DNA of 64,000 nucleotides, from assembly GCF_039541915.1 (NCBI RefSeq), contig NZ_BAABHD010000014.1:62001-126000 (forward strand). Direction: 5' to 3'. The notes beneath the pieces were generated by a model, which saw nothing but the letters and a program-made list of their open reading frames with translations, did not search any database and had not been told where the DNA came from. Positions 52,035 to 59,658 of the stretch are shown here, piece after piece (the first letter of the stretch is position 1; every line of letters begins with the position of its first letter). The position numbers and the translations under genes are program-made. The stretch is from Nibrella saemangeumensis (GTDB lineage Bacteria > Bacteroidota > Bacteroidia > Cytophagales > Spirosomataceae).

Positions 52035-53453
52035 ATGAACATAATTTCGTTTCTCATTGCTTTCTTTCTCCTCCGGTTTCTCCGGCAGTCACTTCAGGAT
52101 TCGCCCCTGTTGCCTTATTGGGAAAACAGGCTGTTTATTGCCCGTAATTTAGTCATCGCTATTCTGGTAGTGGATGTCCTCACCTTCACTAACTTCGATA
52201 CCGTTACGAACTGGCTGTGGCACCTGCTGATTCTGGCCATTGTCGGGGTCGCTTATCTGCTGGAGGAGTTTCGCTCGGCCCGGCTTATGTTGTATGCGGT
52301 GGCGCTGTATGCCGTATTGGCACTGATGGCCAGTATCGTTGGGCTTTGGGATGAAGCATTGTACGAAACGCTGGAAAACTACATTGAGTCGGCCGGGGTG
52401 TTTGCGGTGATCTGGGTAATTGTGATGTGGCGAACGACACAGAAGCAGCAGAAAGCCCTGGAAGAAGAGCGGCAGAAGCGGTTGCAGGAAGAAGAGCACA
52501 GCCGGATTATTGCGGCTAAAAAAGACGAACTCGAAGCCATGGTGCAGGAGCGTACCGCCGAGATTACCCGCCAGAAAGAAGAACTGGAACACGCGCTGGC
52601 CGATTTGCAGGCTACCCAGGTTAAACTGATCCAGCAGGAGAAAATGGCCTCCCTGGGTGAACTGACGGCCGGTATTGCGCACGAGATTCAAAACCCGCTC
52701 AATTTTGTCAACAACCTGGCCGAGGTGAGTGCGGAGCTGGTGGCGGAACTGAAGGAAGAAAGGAACAGGGAGACGCGGGATAAGGAGCTGGAGGAAGAAA
52801 TTCTGACGGACCTGAAAGATAGTCTGGAAAAAATTACGCACCACGGCAAGCGGGCCGACAGCATTGTGAAAGGGATGCTGCAGCATTCCCGCTCCAGCAG
52901 TGGTGAAAAACAGCCCACTGACCTGAACGCCCTGGTCGATGAGTACCTGCGGCTGGCCTACCACGGTCTGCGGGCGAAAGACAAGAGCTTCAACGCCGAT
53001 CTGCGGGTGAACCTGGACCCGAATCTGGGTAAAATAAAATTAGACCCTCAGGAAATCGGCCGGGTGCTGCTCAATCTCTACAATAATGCCTTTTATGCCA
53101 CTCAGGAAAAGGCCAGGGTGTTGGCCAACGGCCGGGGCACGCCAGCCCGGGGCACGCCAGCCTACCAGCCGCAGGTATCGGTCAGTACCCAGATCAGGCC
53201 CGCTGCGTCGGAAGAAGATGTCGACACCGTGGAGATCCGGGTGAAAGACAATGGGATGGGTATTCCGCAGGAGATCATCAACAAGATCTACCAGCCTTTC
53301 TTTACCACCAAGCCCACCGGGCAGGGGACCGGGCTGGGCCTGTCGCTGAGTTACGATATTGTCACCAAAGGACACGGGGGCGACCTGAGCGTTGAAACAG
53401 AGCCGGGACAGTATTCGGAATTCATCATTCACCTGCCCTGCCGAAGCGCATAA
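52035..53453 (+). CDS. Membrane sensor histidine kinase
   Basis: A 472-residue kinase. The N-terminal part is a compact membrane domain with about five helices (to about residue 135). A long coiled coil follows (about 137-200, KQQKALEEERQKRLQEEEHSR). The H-box is AGIAHEIQNPLNFVNNLAE with His216, and the ATPase domain has NLYNNAFYATQEKAR, DNGMGIPQEIINKIYQPFFTTKPTGQGTGLGLSLSYDIV. It has no periplasmic sensor of size, so it may sense within the membrane. A 15-bp duplication encodes GTPARGTPA at 53133-53162. No response regulator is adjacent; the next gene, 3 bases later, is ModE-like. Confidence 0.93.
   Translation: MNIISFLIAFFLLRFLRQSLQDSPLLPYWENRLFIARNLVIAILVVDVLTFTNFDTVTNWLWHLLILAIVGVAYLLEEFRSARLMLYAVALYAVLALMASIVGLWDEALYETLENYIESAGVFAVIWVIVMWRTTQKQQKALEEERQKRLQEEEHSRIIAAKKDELEAMVQERTAEITRQKEELEHALADLQATQVKLIQQEKMASLGELTAGIAHEIQNPLNFVNNLAEVSAELVAELKEERNRETRDKELEEEILTDLKDSLEKITHHGKRADSIVKGMLQHSRSSSGEKQPTDLNALVDEYLRLAYHGLRAKDKSFNADLRVNLDPNLGKIKLDPQEIGRVLLNLYNNAFYATQEKARVLANGRGTPARGTPAYQPQVSVSTQIRPAASEEDVDTVEIRVKDNGMGIPQEIINKIYQPFFTTKPTGQGTGLGLSLSYDIVTKGHGGDLSVETEPGQYSEFIIHLPCRSA
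53133..53162 (+). repeat. 15-bp in-frame tandem duplication in the kinase gene
   Basis: Two identical 15-bp copies (53133-53147 and 53148-53162) encode GTPAR-GTPAY in a loop of the ATPase domain. Confidence 0.75.
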
Positions 53454-53456
53454 CGT

Positions 53457-53789
53457 ATGAAGCTACGACTTAACGGACGGATCTGGCTGGAAGGCGACGA
53501 GCGGTTTATGGGGATCGGCCGGATGGAGCTGCTGGAGCATATCCAGCGCACCGGCTCGATCAACCAGGCTGCCAAAGCGATGAAGATGTCGTACAAGCGG
53601 GCCTGGGAACTGGTGCATTCCATGAACGAGCAGTCGCCGGCCCCCCTGGTGGTGACCCAGACCGGCGGAGAGCGGGGTGGGGGCGCCCTGGTCACAGCGG
53701 AAGGCGAGCGGTACCTGGCTTATTACCGGGAGCTTCAGGCGCGTTTTCAGGACTTTTTACGGGCCGAGTCAGCCGCCATTCCGTTTTAA
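53457..53789 (+). CDS. ModE-like winged-helix molybdate regulator (N-terminal domain only)
   Basis: A 110-residue protein that matches the DNA-binding N-terminal domain of ModE: LRLNGRIWLEGDERFMGIGRMELLEHIQRTGSINQAAKAMKMSYKRAWELVHSMN, followed by the wing GGERGGGALVTAEGERYLAYYREL. The molybdate-binding MOP domains of full ModE are missing, so it may dimerise and respond indirectly, or sense through ModC. It ends inside the convergent modC gene (21-bp overlap). A ModE-box palindrome lies upstream of modA at 56180-56209. The kinase gene precedes it by 3 bases. Confidence 0.85.
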   Translation: MKLRLNGRIWLEGDERFMGIGRMELLEHIQRTGSINQAAKAMKMSYKRAWELVHSMNEQSPAPLVVTQTGGERGGGALVTAEGERYLAYYRELQARFQDFLRAESAAIPF

Positions 53790-54647
53790 CGGCTGGTAAC
53801 TCGGGCTGTTCTCCTCCACGACAACCACAATGCGGTCACCCACCTGCACCGGACTCTCCGGCACCAGCACCTCCGTTAGCGCACCCTCAGTCGATACCGT
53901 TAGCTGAAGCTGAGCGCCCTGCCGCTGAATGGCGATAACCGTACCCAACCGGCCCGATGGCCGGGCCGCGCCGGATGAACCAAACAGCGCAGCGGGTGCC
54001 CCCTGCCGGTCTATCTTACCCGCCTGCAGGCTGATAACCCGGTCGGCCAGCCGGATGATTTCGGCATTGTCGTGGCTTACCAGTACGGTGGTCAGCTTAA
54101 ATTGTTTATGTACCTGGCTGATTTCTTCCTGTAAGCGCAGCCGGGTTTCGGTGTCCAGGGCCGACAGGGGTTCATCTAGCAGCAGCAGCCGGGGTTGCCG
54201 GGCCACTGCCCTGGCCAGCGCTACCCGCTGCTGCTGACCGCCCGATAACACGGTTGGCCGGCGGTTGGCCAGCTCCGTCAGGCTCATCATCTCCAGCAGG
54301 GTATCCACCAGCGCCCGGTTTCGCTGATCGGGTAGGGCGAACCGCAGTTGCTCCCGGATGGTCATGTTCGGAAACAGCGCGTAGTCCTGAAACACCACGC
54401 CCACAGCCCGGTGCCGGGGGCCAACCCAAAGGTGTTGCCGGTGATCAAACCAGGTCTGGCCGTTGGACCGGATGTACCCCGACTCGGGTTGCTCCAGGCC
54501 GGCCAGCATGCGCAGCACCGTGGTTTTGCCCGCGCCGGACGGACCGTACAATGCCAGGAACTCGCCTTCGGCAATGGTGAAGGAGACATCCAGCCTAATG
54601 GGCCCCTGAGCGGAATGCAGGGACCTGGTCACATGCAGTTCCGTCAT
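53769..54647 (-). CDS. modC: Molybdate ABC transporter ATP-binding protein ModC
   Basis: A 292-residue ABC ATPase. Walker A is GPSGAGKTT, the signature is LSGGQQQRVALARAVA, and Walker B is LLLLDEPLSALD, followed by VLVSHDN. A C-terminal TOBE/MOP-like domain (about 225-285, GRLGTVIAIQRQGAQLQLTVSTEG) is where ModC binds molybdate. It overlaps modB by 4 bases and the convergent ModE-like gene by 21 bases. Confidence 0.92.
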   Translation of the reverse strand: MTELHVTRSLHSAQGPIRLDVSFTIAEGEFLALYGPSGAGKTTVLRMLAGLEQPESGYIRSNGQTWFDHRQHLWVGPRHRAVGVVFQDYALFPNMTIREQLRFALPDQRNRALVDTLLEMMSLTELANRRPTVLSGGQQQRVALARAVARQPRLLLLDEPLSALDTETRLRLQEEISQVHKQFKLTTVLVSHDNAEIIRLADRVISLQAGKIDRQGAPAALFGSSGAARPSGRLGTVIAIQRQGAQLQLTVSTEGALTEVLVPESPVQVGDRIVVVVEENSPSYQPLKRNGG

Positions 54648-55324
54648 ATGAACGTTCGGGTGCGCAGTTTCTTGTTGAACCAGAATAGAACCAGTAAGAT
54701 GGAAAACGTAAGCCCCAGCAGCACCAGGGCGTAGGCGTTGGCCCGGTCGTAGTTCAGGCTTTCCACTTCATCGTAGATGGCAATCGAAGCCACCCGGGTT
54801 TTGCCCGGAATGTTACCTCCGATCATCAGCACCAGCCCAAACTCGCCAATCGTATGGGCAAATGCCAGCACCATGCCACTGAGCAGGGCCGGTTTGATAT
54901 TGGGCAGCAACACCCGCCCGAGCGTGGTGAGTTCCGACTTACCCAGCGTAAACGACGCTTCTCGTAAGGATGCGGGCAGATTCTGAAAGCCGGATTGGAT
55001 CGGGTGAACCATAAACGGCAGGCTGTAGAACAGCGAACCGACCAGAATACCCGTAAACGTAAAATTTAACCGCAGCCCCAGCGTATTGATCAGCCAGTAA
55101 CCCAGCATGCTGTCTTCGCTGAAGGCAATGAGCAGGTAAAAACCCGTTACCGTCGGCGGCAGCACCAGCGGTAAACTAACGACCGCTTCAACAAACGGTT
55201 TCAGGCGGAACGTGCCGTAGGCCAGCCAGTACGCCAGCGGAATGCCAATGACCAGCAGGACGGCGGTAGTCAGTCCGGCCAGGCTCAGGGTCAACAGCAG
55301 GGTTTGGCTAAAATCGTCGGTCAT
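54644..55324 (-). CDS. modB: Molybdate ABC transporter permease ModB
   Basis: A 226-residue inner-membrane permease with about five to six helices. The family pattern is LSLAGLTTAVLLVIGIPLAYWLAYG, VVSLPLVLPPTVTGFYLLIAF and the ATPase-contact loop LREASFTLGKSELTTLGRVLLPNIKPALLSG. It lies 2 bases after modA and overlaps modC by 4 bases. Together they form a high-affinity molybdate or tungstate importer. Confidence 0.93.
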   Translation of the reverse strand: MTDDFSQTLLLTLSLAGLTTAVLLVIGIPLAYWLAYGTFRLKPFVEAVVSLPLVLPPTVTGFYLLIAFSEDSMLGYWLINTLGLRLNFTFTGILVGSLFYSLPFMVHPIQSGFQNLPASLREASFTLGKSELTTLGRVLLPNIKPALLSGMVLAFAHTIGEFGLVLMIGGNIPGKTRVASIAIYDEVESLNYDRANAYALVLLGLTFSILLVLFWFNKKLRTRTFI

Positions 55325-55326
55325 GG

Positions 55327-56169
55327 CTAATTGGGCATCGCAAAGCCGTACTGTTTCAGGATGGCCTTCGCCGGGGGCGTAGTCAGGAAGCTGGCAAAGG
55401 TAAAGGCTGCTTTGTTGTTCCGGGCACGTTTGAGCACTACGTAACCCTGCTCCAGGGATGTATGGGTATTGGCCGGTATCAGAAAATAACGTCCCTGCGC
55501 TTTCAGCGGGGGGCTCATGGCCAGCGCCAGCGCAATAATGCCAATATCGGCAGCCCCGGAGGAAACAAACTGGGCGGTCTGGGCGATATTCTCCCCCTTG
55601 ACAAACCGGGCTTTTACCTGGTCGTAAAGGCCGTAGTGCCGCAGTGACTCTTCGGCCCGCTTACCGTAGGGCGCATGCAGCGGATTGGCAATGGCGATGG
55701 TCCGGATGGACGGATCAAGCAGGGTTTTCAGGCCCAGGGTATTCGGGTCGATGGTGGGGCTCCATAGCACCAGCCGGCCGATGGCGTAAGTCTGAATGGG
55801 GGAGGCCGTCAGCGCCTTTTGCTGTAACTGCCGGGGGTAATCGATATCCGCCGAAAAGAACAGGTCGAAGGGCGCATTGCGACTGATCTGCTGAAAAAAC
55901 TTACCCGAAGAACCATACACCACGTTTACCTTGATGGCCGGTTGCCGGCGTCGGAATGTGGCTGTCAGCGCATCCATCGCGTACCGCAGATCCGACGCTG
56001 CGGCAATGGTAACCTCCCGCGATCGCGCACCGGGTTGAGCCGGGGCGGGCAGCCTGAAAACCAGCACCAATAGCAGGATGAGCAGAGGCCGAACCGCCGG
56101 TAGACGCTGATGGATGCGGTAAGGCATCAGGCCAATACGGCAATAAAGTACATCGTCGGGAGTGGTCAT
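55327..56169 (-). CDS. modA: Molybdate ABC transporter substrate-binding protein ModA
   Basis: A 280-residue (from 56169) or 266-residue (from 56127) periplasmic binding protein. The ATG at 56127 gives a simpler signal peptide (LLILLLVLVFRLPAPAQ), but 56169 is also possible. The ModA pattern is VTIAAASDLRYAMDALTATF, VNVVYGSSGKFFQQI, APFDLFFSADIDYPRQL and YAIGRLVLWSP. It binds molybdate or tungstate for ModBC. It is the first gene of the operon, and its predicted -7 element lies inside the ModE box. Confidence 0.92.
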   Translation of the reverse strand: MTTPDDVLYCRIGLMPYRIHQRLPAVRPLLILLLVLVFRLPAPAQPGARSREVTIAAASDLRYAMDALTATFRRRQPAIKVNVVYGSSGKFFQQISRNAPFDLFFSADIDYPRQLQQKALTASPIQTYAIGRLVLWSPTIDPNTLGLKTLLDPSIRTIAIANPLHAPYGKRAEESLRHYGLYDQVKARFVKGENIAQTAQFVSSGAADIGIIALALAMSPPLKAQGRYFLIPANTHTSLEQGYVVLKRARNNKAAFTFASFLTTPPAKAILKQYGFAMPN

Positions 56170-56179
56170 CAGGGGCCGG

Positions 56180-56209
56180 ATTCGTTATGGTTCTTCAAAC
56201 ATAACGAAT
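56180..56209. promoter_or_regulatory. ModE box overlapping the modA promoter
   Basis: ATTCGTTATG and CATAACGAAT form a perfect 10-bp inverted repeat. The core CGTTAT-N12-ATAACG (56183-56188 and 56201-56206) has the same half-sites and spacing as the known Escherichia coli modA operator. On the minus strand TATGTTTG (56203-56196), a perfect TAnnTTTG, sits inside it, so ModE binding would block modA transcription. Confidence 0.8.
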
Positions 56210-56317
56210 AAAAGTGGAATGCCTGACAGCGCCGGGCGGTTAAGTTTGGTTACGGCAGAGGTAAAGCCAGTACCCCAGCCATTGCGGTAACCCCAATCGA
56301 TTTAATTTGCGTTGTGT

Positions 56318-56360
56318 TTGCGCGGAAATAACGAGTCGTTATATTTGAACGAATATAGAG
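56318..56360 (+). promoter_or_regulatory. TonB-receptor promoter with partial ModE sites
   Basis: TTTG ending at 56320, a 19-nt spacer and TATATTTG (56340-56347) match the Bacteroidota promoter exactly. ATAACGA-G-TCGTTAT (56328-56342) carries two ModE half-sites back to back. CGTTAT at 56337 is followed after 12 nt by ATAGAG, four of six matches to the second half-site. The -7 element overlaps the half-site. Confidence 0.7.
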
Positions 56361-56370
56361 CACCCGCTGC

Positions 56371-58908
56371 ATGCTGTTACCGCTACTCACTGTTGGTCTG
56401 ACGCTTACGGCTCCGGCCGATACCATTCGTCCCAAAGCGGATTCAGTGCGGCAGTTATCCCTGCAGGAGGTTGTTGTTTCGGCCTCGCGGGTGGCCGAAA
56501 GCGTACTCCGCTCGCCGGTGAGTATAGAAGTGCTCGACTTCCAAAAGATTGGGCAGTCGGCGCAGCCTTCGTTTTTCGACGCCATCGAAAACCTGAAGGG
56601 GGTGCAGTTGCTGACGCCCAGCATGGGGTTTAAGGTGTATAACGCCCGTGGCTTTGCCAATACCACCAACGTGCGGTTTGTGCAGCTGGTCGACGGCATG
56701 GACAACCAGGCACCCCATATCGGGGCACCCATTGCGGGGGCGCTGGCTCCGTCGGACCTCGATATCCAGCGGGTAGAGATCATGCCCGGTACGGCTTCGG
56801 CGCTATATGGTCTCAACGCGCTGAATGGGTTAGCCAATATTCTGACGCGCAGTCCGTTTGAGTCGGCGGGGTTCAGTGCCAGCCAGCGAACGGGGCTGAA
56901 CCATATCGGGGAAGCAGGTATCCGGCCGCAGGTGGCCAGCGAAACGGCCTTGCGGTACGCGCAGGTGTTTAACCCTCGGCTGGCGTTTAAGGTCAATCTG
57001 GTCTACCAGACCGGGTACGACTGGCTGGCCCGCAACCTGGGCGACCTGAACCCCAACGCCAATACTTCCCTCGGTTTGTTGGGTATCACAAACCCAGGCC
57101 GGGATGCCATCAACGTCTACGGCGACGAATCGCCCAACCGCCGGGCGCTTACCCTGAACGGGCAGCGCTATGTAGTGTCGCGCACCGGCTACGCCGAAGA
57201 ACAGGTAACCGATTACCGGTTGCGCAACCTGCGTGGTGACCTGGCGCTGCATTACCGGTTCACGCCCAACCTGGAGCTGGCTTATCTGTACCGGGCGGCC
57301 ACGCTCGACAACGTCTACCAGCGCACCAACCGCTTCCGGCTGGATAATTACCGGCTCGACCAGCACGGCCTGACGCTCACCACACCGTCCATCGCCGTAA
57401 AAGCCTACCGCACCAGCGAAAACACCGGCGACTCCTACAACCTGCGGTCCATGGCTGAGAACATCGACCGCTCCTTCAAATCCGACAACGCCTGGTTTGC
57501 CGATTTCTCGACGCAGTTCCGTAACTCCGTAGCCGGCGGTGCCCCTATACCGGCCGCATTGACAGCCGCCCAGCAGTTTGCCGATCGGGGTCGTCCGCAG
57601 CCGGGTACACCGGCATTCAAGGATCTGGTTACGAAACTGCGGGACATCAACAACTGGGATGTGGGCGCGGCCCTGCGGGTGCGTTCGTGGCTGTATCACG
57701 TGGATGGGCAGGTGGAGCCGACGCGGGTGCTGTGGCGCTCATTGCGGGAGAAAACTGGCCTGAACCTGCTGCTGGGCGTCAATTACCGGCAGTACCAGGT
57801 CTATCCCGACGGCAATTACTTTATCAATCCCGTCGAGGCCGACCGCTACCTGACCTACCGGCAATTCGGCAGCTTTGTGCAGGCGACCCGCACGTTCTGG
57901 CAGGACAAGCTAAAGCTGAGCGCTACCCTGCGCGTGGACAAGAACCAGTACTTTGCCGCCCGGCTGAATCCCAGGGTATCGGTGGTGTTCTCGCCGACGG
58001 AGACGCACCACTGGCGGCTGTCGTACCAGAACGGTTACAGGTTCCCGTCGTTGTTCGAAGCCTTCTCCAACGTCAACTCCGGCGGGGTAAAGCGGGTAGG
58101 GGGGCTGCCGGTGATGTCACAGGGAATTTTCGAGAACTCCTATTTCCGCACGGCCGTCGACGCCTTTCAAAATGCCATTAATACCGATGTCAATGTTAAC
58201 CGCCTGACGACTGAACAGGCGATTCAGAAAAACAAAGGCCTGCTAAAGAAAAACACCTACACCTACCTGAAACCTGAGCAGGTGAACAGCCTTGAGCTGG
58301 GCTATAAGGGACTATGGCTGCGAAAGAAACTGTACATTGACGCCGATTTTTACTACAACAGCTACCGCAACTTCATGGCGCAGGTAGAGGCCAACATCCC
58401 CAAACGCAACACCCCGGATTCCATCGCCTACTACCTCGCCGACCGTAGTCAGCAGGACCGCTACCGGCTGTGGACCAACTCCAAAACCACGGTGTATAAC
58501 TACGGTACCAGCATTGGCCTGCGGTATTCCGTGGCGGGCAACTGGGTGGTGATGGGCAATGCCTCCTACGCCCGGCTCGACCGTACCGAGAGCGGAGATG
58601 GGCTGGAAGAAGCCTTCAATACCCCCCGCTGGATTACCAACGTGGGTGTGTCCAACGCCAGCCTGGGCAATGGCATCGGCTTTAGTGTTAACTACAAATA
58701 CCAGAGCGCTTTCCTGTGGCAATCGTCGCTGGCCACGGGTATGGTGCCCGCCATTCATAACCTGGATGCCCAGGTCAACTACCGCGTTACCCCACTGCGG
58801 CTCACGGTTAAACTGGGCGGCACCAACCTGCTGAACCGGCCGTACTACACCTTCGTAGCCGGCCCGACAGTTGGCGGGTTCTATTACCTCTCCCTTGCGT
58901 TTGAGTAA
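56371..58908 (+). CDS. TonB-dependent receptor linked to the molybdate locus
   Basis: An 845-residue outer-membrane receptor with a short signal region (MLLPLLTVGLTLTAPA) and no carboxypeptidase-like domain. The plug is VVVSASRVAESVLRSPVSIEVLDFQKIGQ to VRFVQLVDGMDNQAPHIGAPIAGALAPSDLDIQRVEIMPGTASALYGLNALNGLANI. The barrel ends in GGFYYLSLAFE. It is divergent from modABC and shares ModE-type sites with it, so uptake of molybdate, tungstate or a metal-chelate complex is likely. Iron or another oxyanion remains possible. It has no SusD partner. Confidence 0.88.
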   Translation: MLLPLLTVGLTLTAPADTIRPKADSVRQLSLQEVVVSASRVAESVLRSPVSIEVLDFQKIGQSAQPSFFDAIENLKGVQLLTPSMGFKVYNARGFANTTNVRFVQLVDGMDNQAPHIGAPIAGALAPSDLDIQRVEIMPGTASALYGLNALNGLANILTRSPFESAGFSASQRTGLNHIGEAGIRPQVASETALRYAQVFNPRLAFKVNLVYQTGYDWLARNLGDLNPNANTSLGLLGITNPGRDAINVYGDESPNRRALTLNGQRYVVSRTGYAEEQVTDYRLRNLRGDLALHYRFTPNLELAYLYRAATLDNVYQRTNRFRLDNYRLDQHGLTLTTPSIAVKAYRTSENTGDSYNLRSMAENIDRSFKSDNAWFADFSTQFRNSVAGGAPIPAALTAAQQFADRGRPQPGTPAFKDLVTKLRDINNWDVGAALRVRSWLYHVDGQVEPTRVLWRSLREKTGLNLLLGVNYRQYQVYPDGNYFINPVEADRYLTYRQFGSFVQATRTFWQDKLKLSATLRVDKNQYFAARLNPRVSVVFSPTETHHWRLSYQNGYRFPSLFEAFSNVNSGGVKRVGGLPVMSQGIFENSYFRTAVDAFQNAINTDVNVNRLTTEQAIQKNKGLLKKNTYTYLKPEQVNSLELGYKGLWLRKKLYIDADFYYNSYRNFMAQVEANIPKRNTPDSIAYYLADRSQQDRYRLWTNSKTTVYNYGTSIGLRYSVAGNWVVMGNASYARLDRTESGDGLEEAFNTPRWITNVGVSNASLGNGIGFSVNYKYQSAFLWQSSLATGMVPAIHNLDAQVNYRVTPLRLTVKLGGTNLLNRPYYTFVAGPTVGGFYYLSLAFE

Positions 58909-58951
58909 ACAACAACACCGGGTTCTGTCGTTTAAGCAGAAGGGTGTAAAG

Positions 58952-59614
58952 ATGTTTATCAAAGCGGTTATGCGTATTGCGAGTGTATTGGTGTTTTTCT
59001 GCCTGATGGGCGCAGCCTTTGGGCAATCGGTGGAGGGTTGGAAACTGGAGAAGGACAAGAACGGTATCAAAGTATATTCACGATTACAGGAAGGTGATGA
59101 GCCCAAAGAAATACGGGTAATCTGCAACGTACCCGGAACGATCCCCCAACTGGTTGCCTATTTGTTCGATGTTGATTATTACCCAAGGGTGATTTACCGA
59201 ACCAAACTGGCTCACCTGGTCCGTCGGGTGCGGGATAATGAATTTATCTACTACACCGAGATCGAATCGCCCTGGCCGGTGAGCAACCGGGATCTGGTGG
59301 CCCGGATGACGTTCCAGCAGAACCCCGCCACCAAAACGTTGCGGGTGGAGGCCAGACAAGTACCTGGCCTAATTCCGCCAAAGCCTAACGTAGTCCGGAT
59401 GCCTTACTGGCACGCGGTCTGGAACGTGCGCCCGCTGAACGATAAGCAGTTGCACATTGAATACACCTTCAAAGCCGGGTTGGGTGGAGAGATTCCGGCC
59501 GGAGTTATTGATTTGGTCGCCAAAACAGGGCCGTATCAGTCATTTCTCACCCTGAAGGAGTCGTTGAGTCTGTCCCGCTACCAGGGCAAAACGTTTAGCT
59601 TTTTGCAGCCGTAA
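58952..59614 (+). CDS. Secreted START-domain protein
   Basis: A 220-residue protein; the ATG at 58952 (or 58970) opens a signal peptide (RIASVLVFFCLMGAAFGQ). The mature part is a START/SRPBCC lipid-binding fold: WKLEKDKNGIKVYSRLQEG, FDVDYYPRVIYRT, IYYTEIESPWPVSNRDLVARM and LSLSRYQGKTF. Bacterial START proteins are mostly unassigned; lipid or hydrophobic-ligand transport in the periplasm is the usual guess. It follows the TonB receptor gene by 43 bases and may be cotranscribed. Confidence 0.85.
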   Translation: MFIKAVMRIASVLVFFCLMGAAFGQSVEGWKLEKDKNGIKVYSRLQEGDEPKEIRVICNVPGTIPQLVAYLFDVDYYPRVIYRTKLAHLVRRVRDNEFIYYTEIESPWPVSNRDLVARMTFQQNPATKTLRVEARQVPGLIPPKPNVVRMPYWHAVWNVRPLNDKQLHIEYTFKAGLGGEIPAGVIDLVAKTGPYQSFLTLKESLSLSRYQGKTFSFLQP

Positions 59615-59658
59615 TAGGGCCGTTCGTATCTACTAACACCTCTACCCGGAGCTATTCA

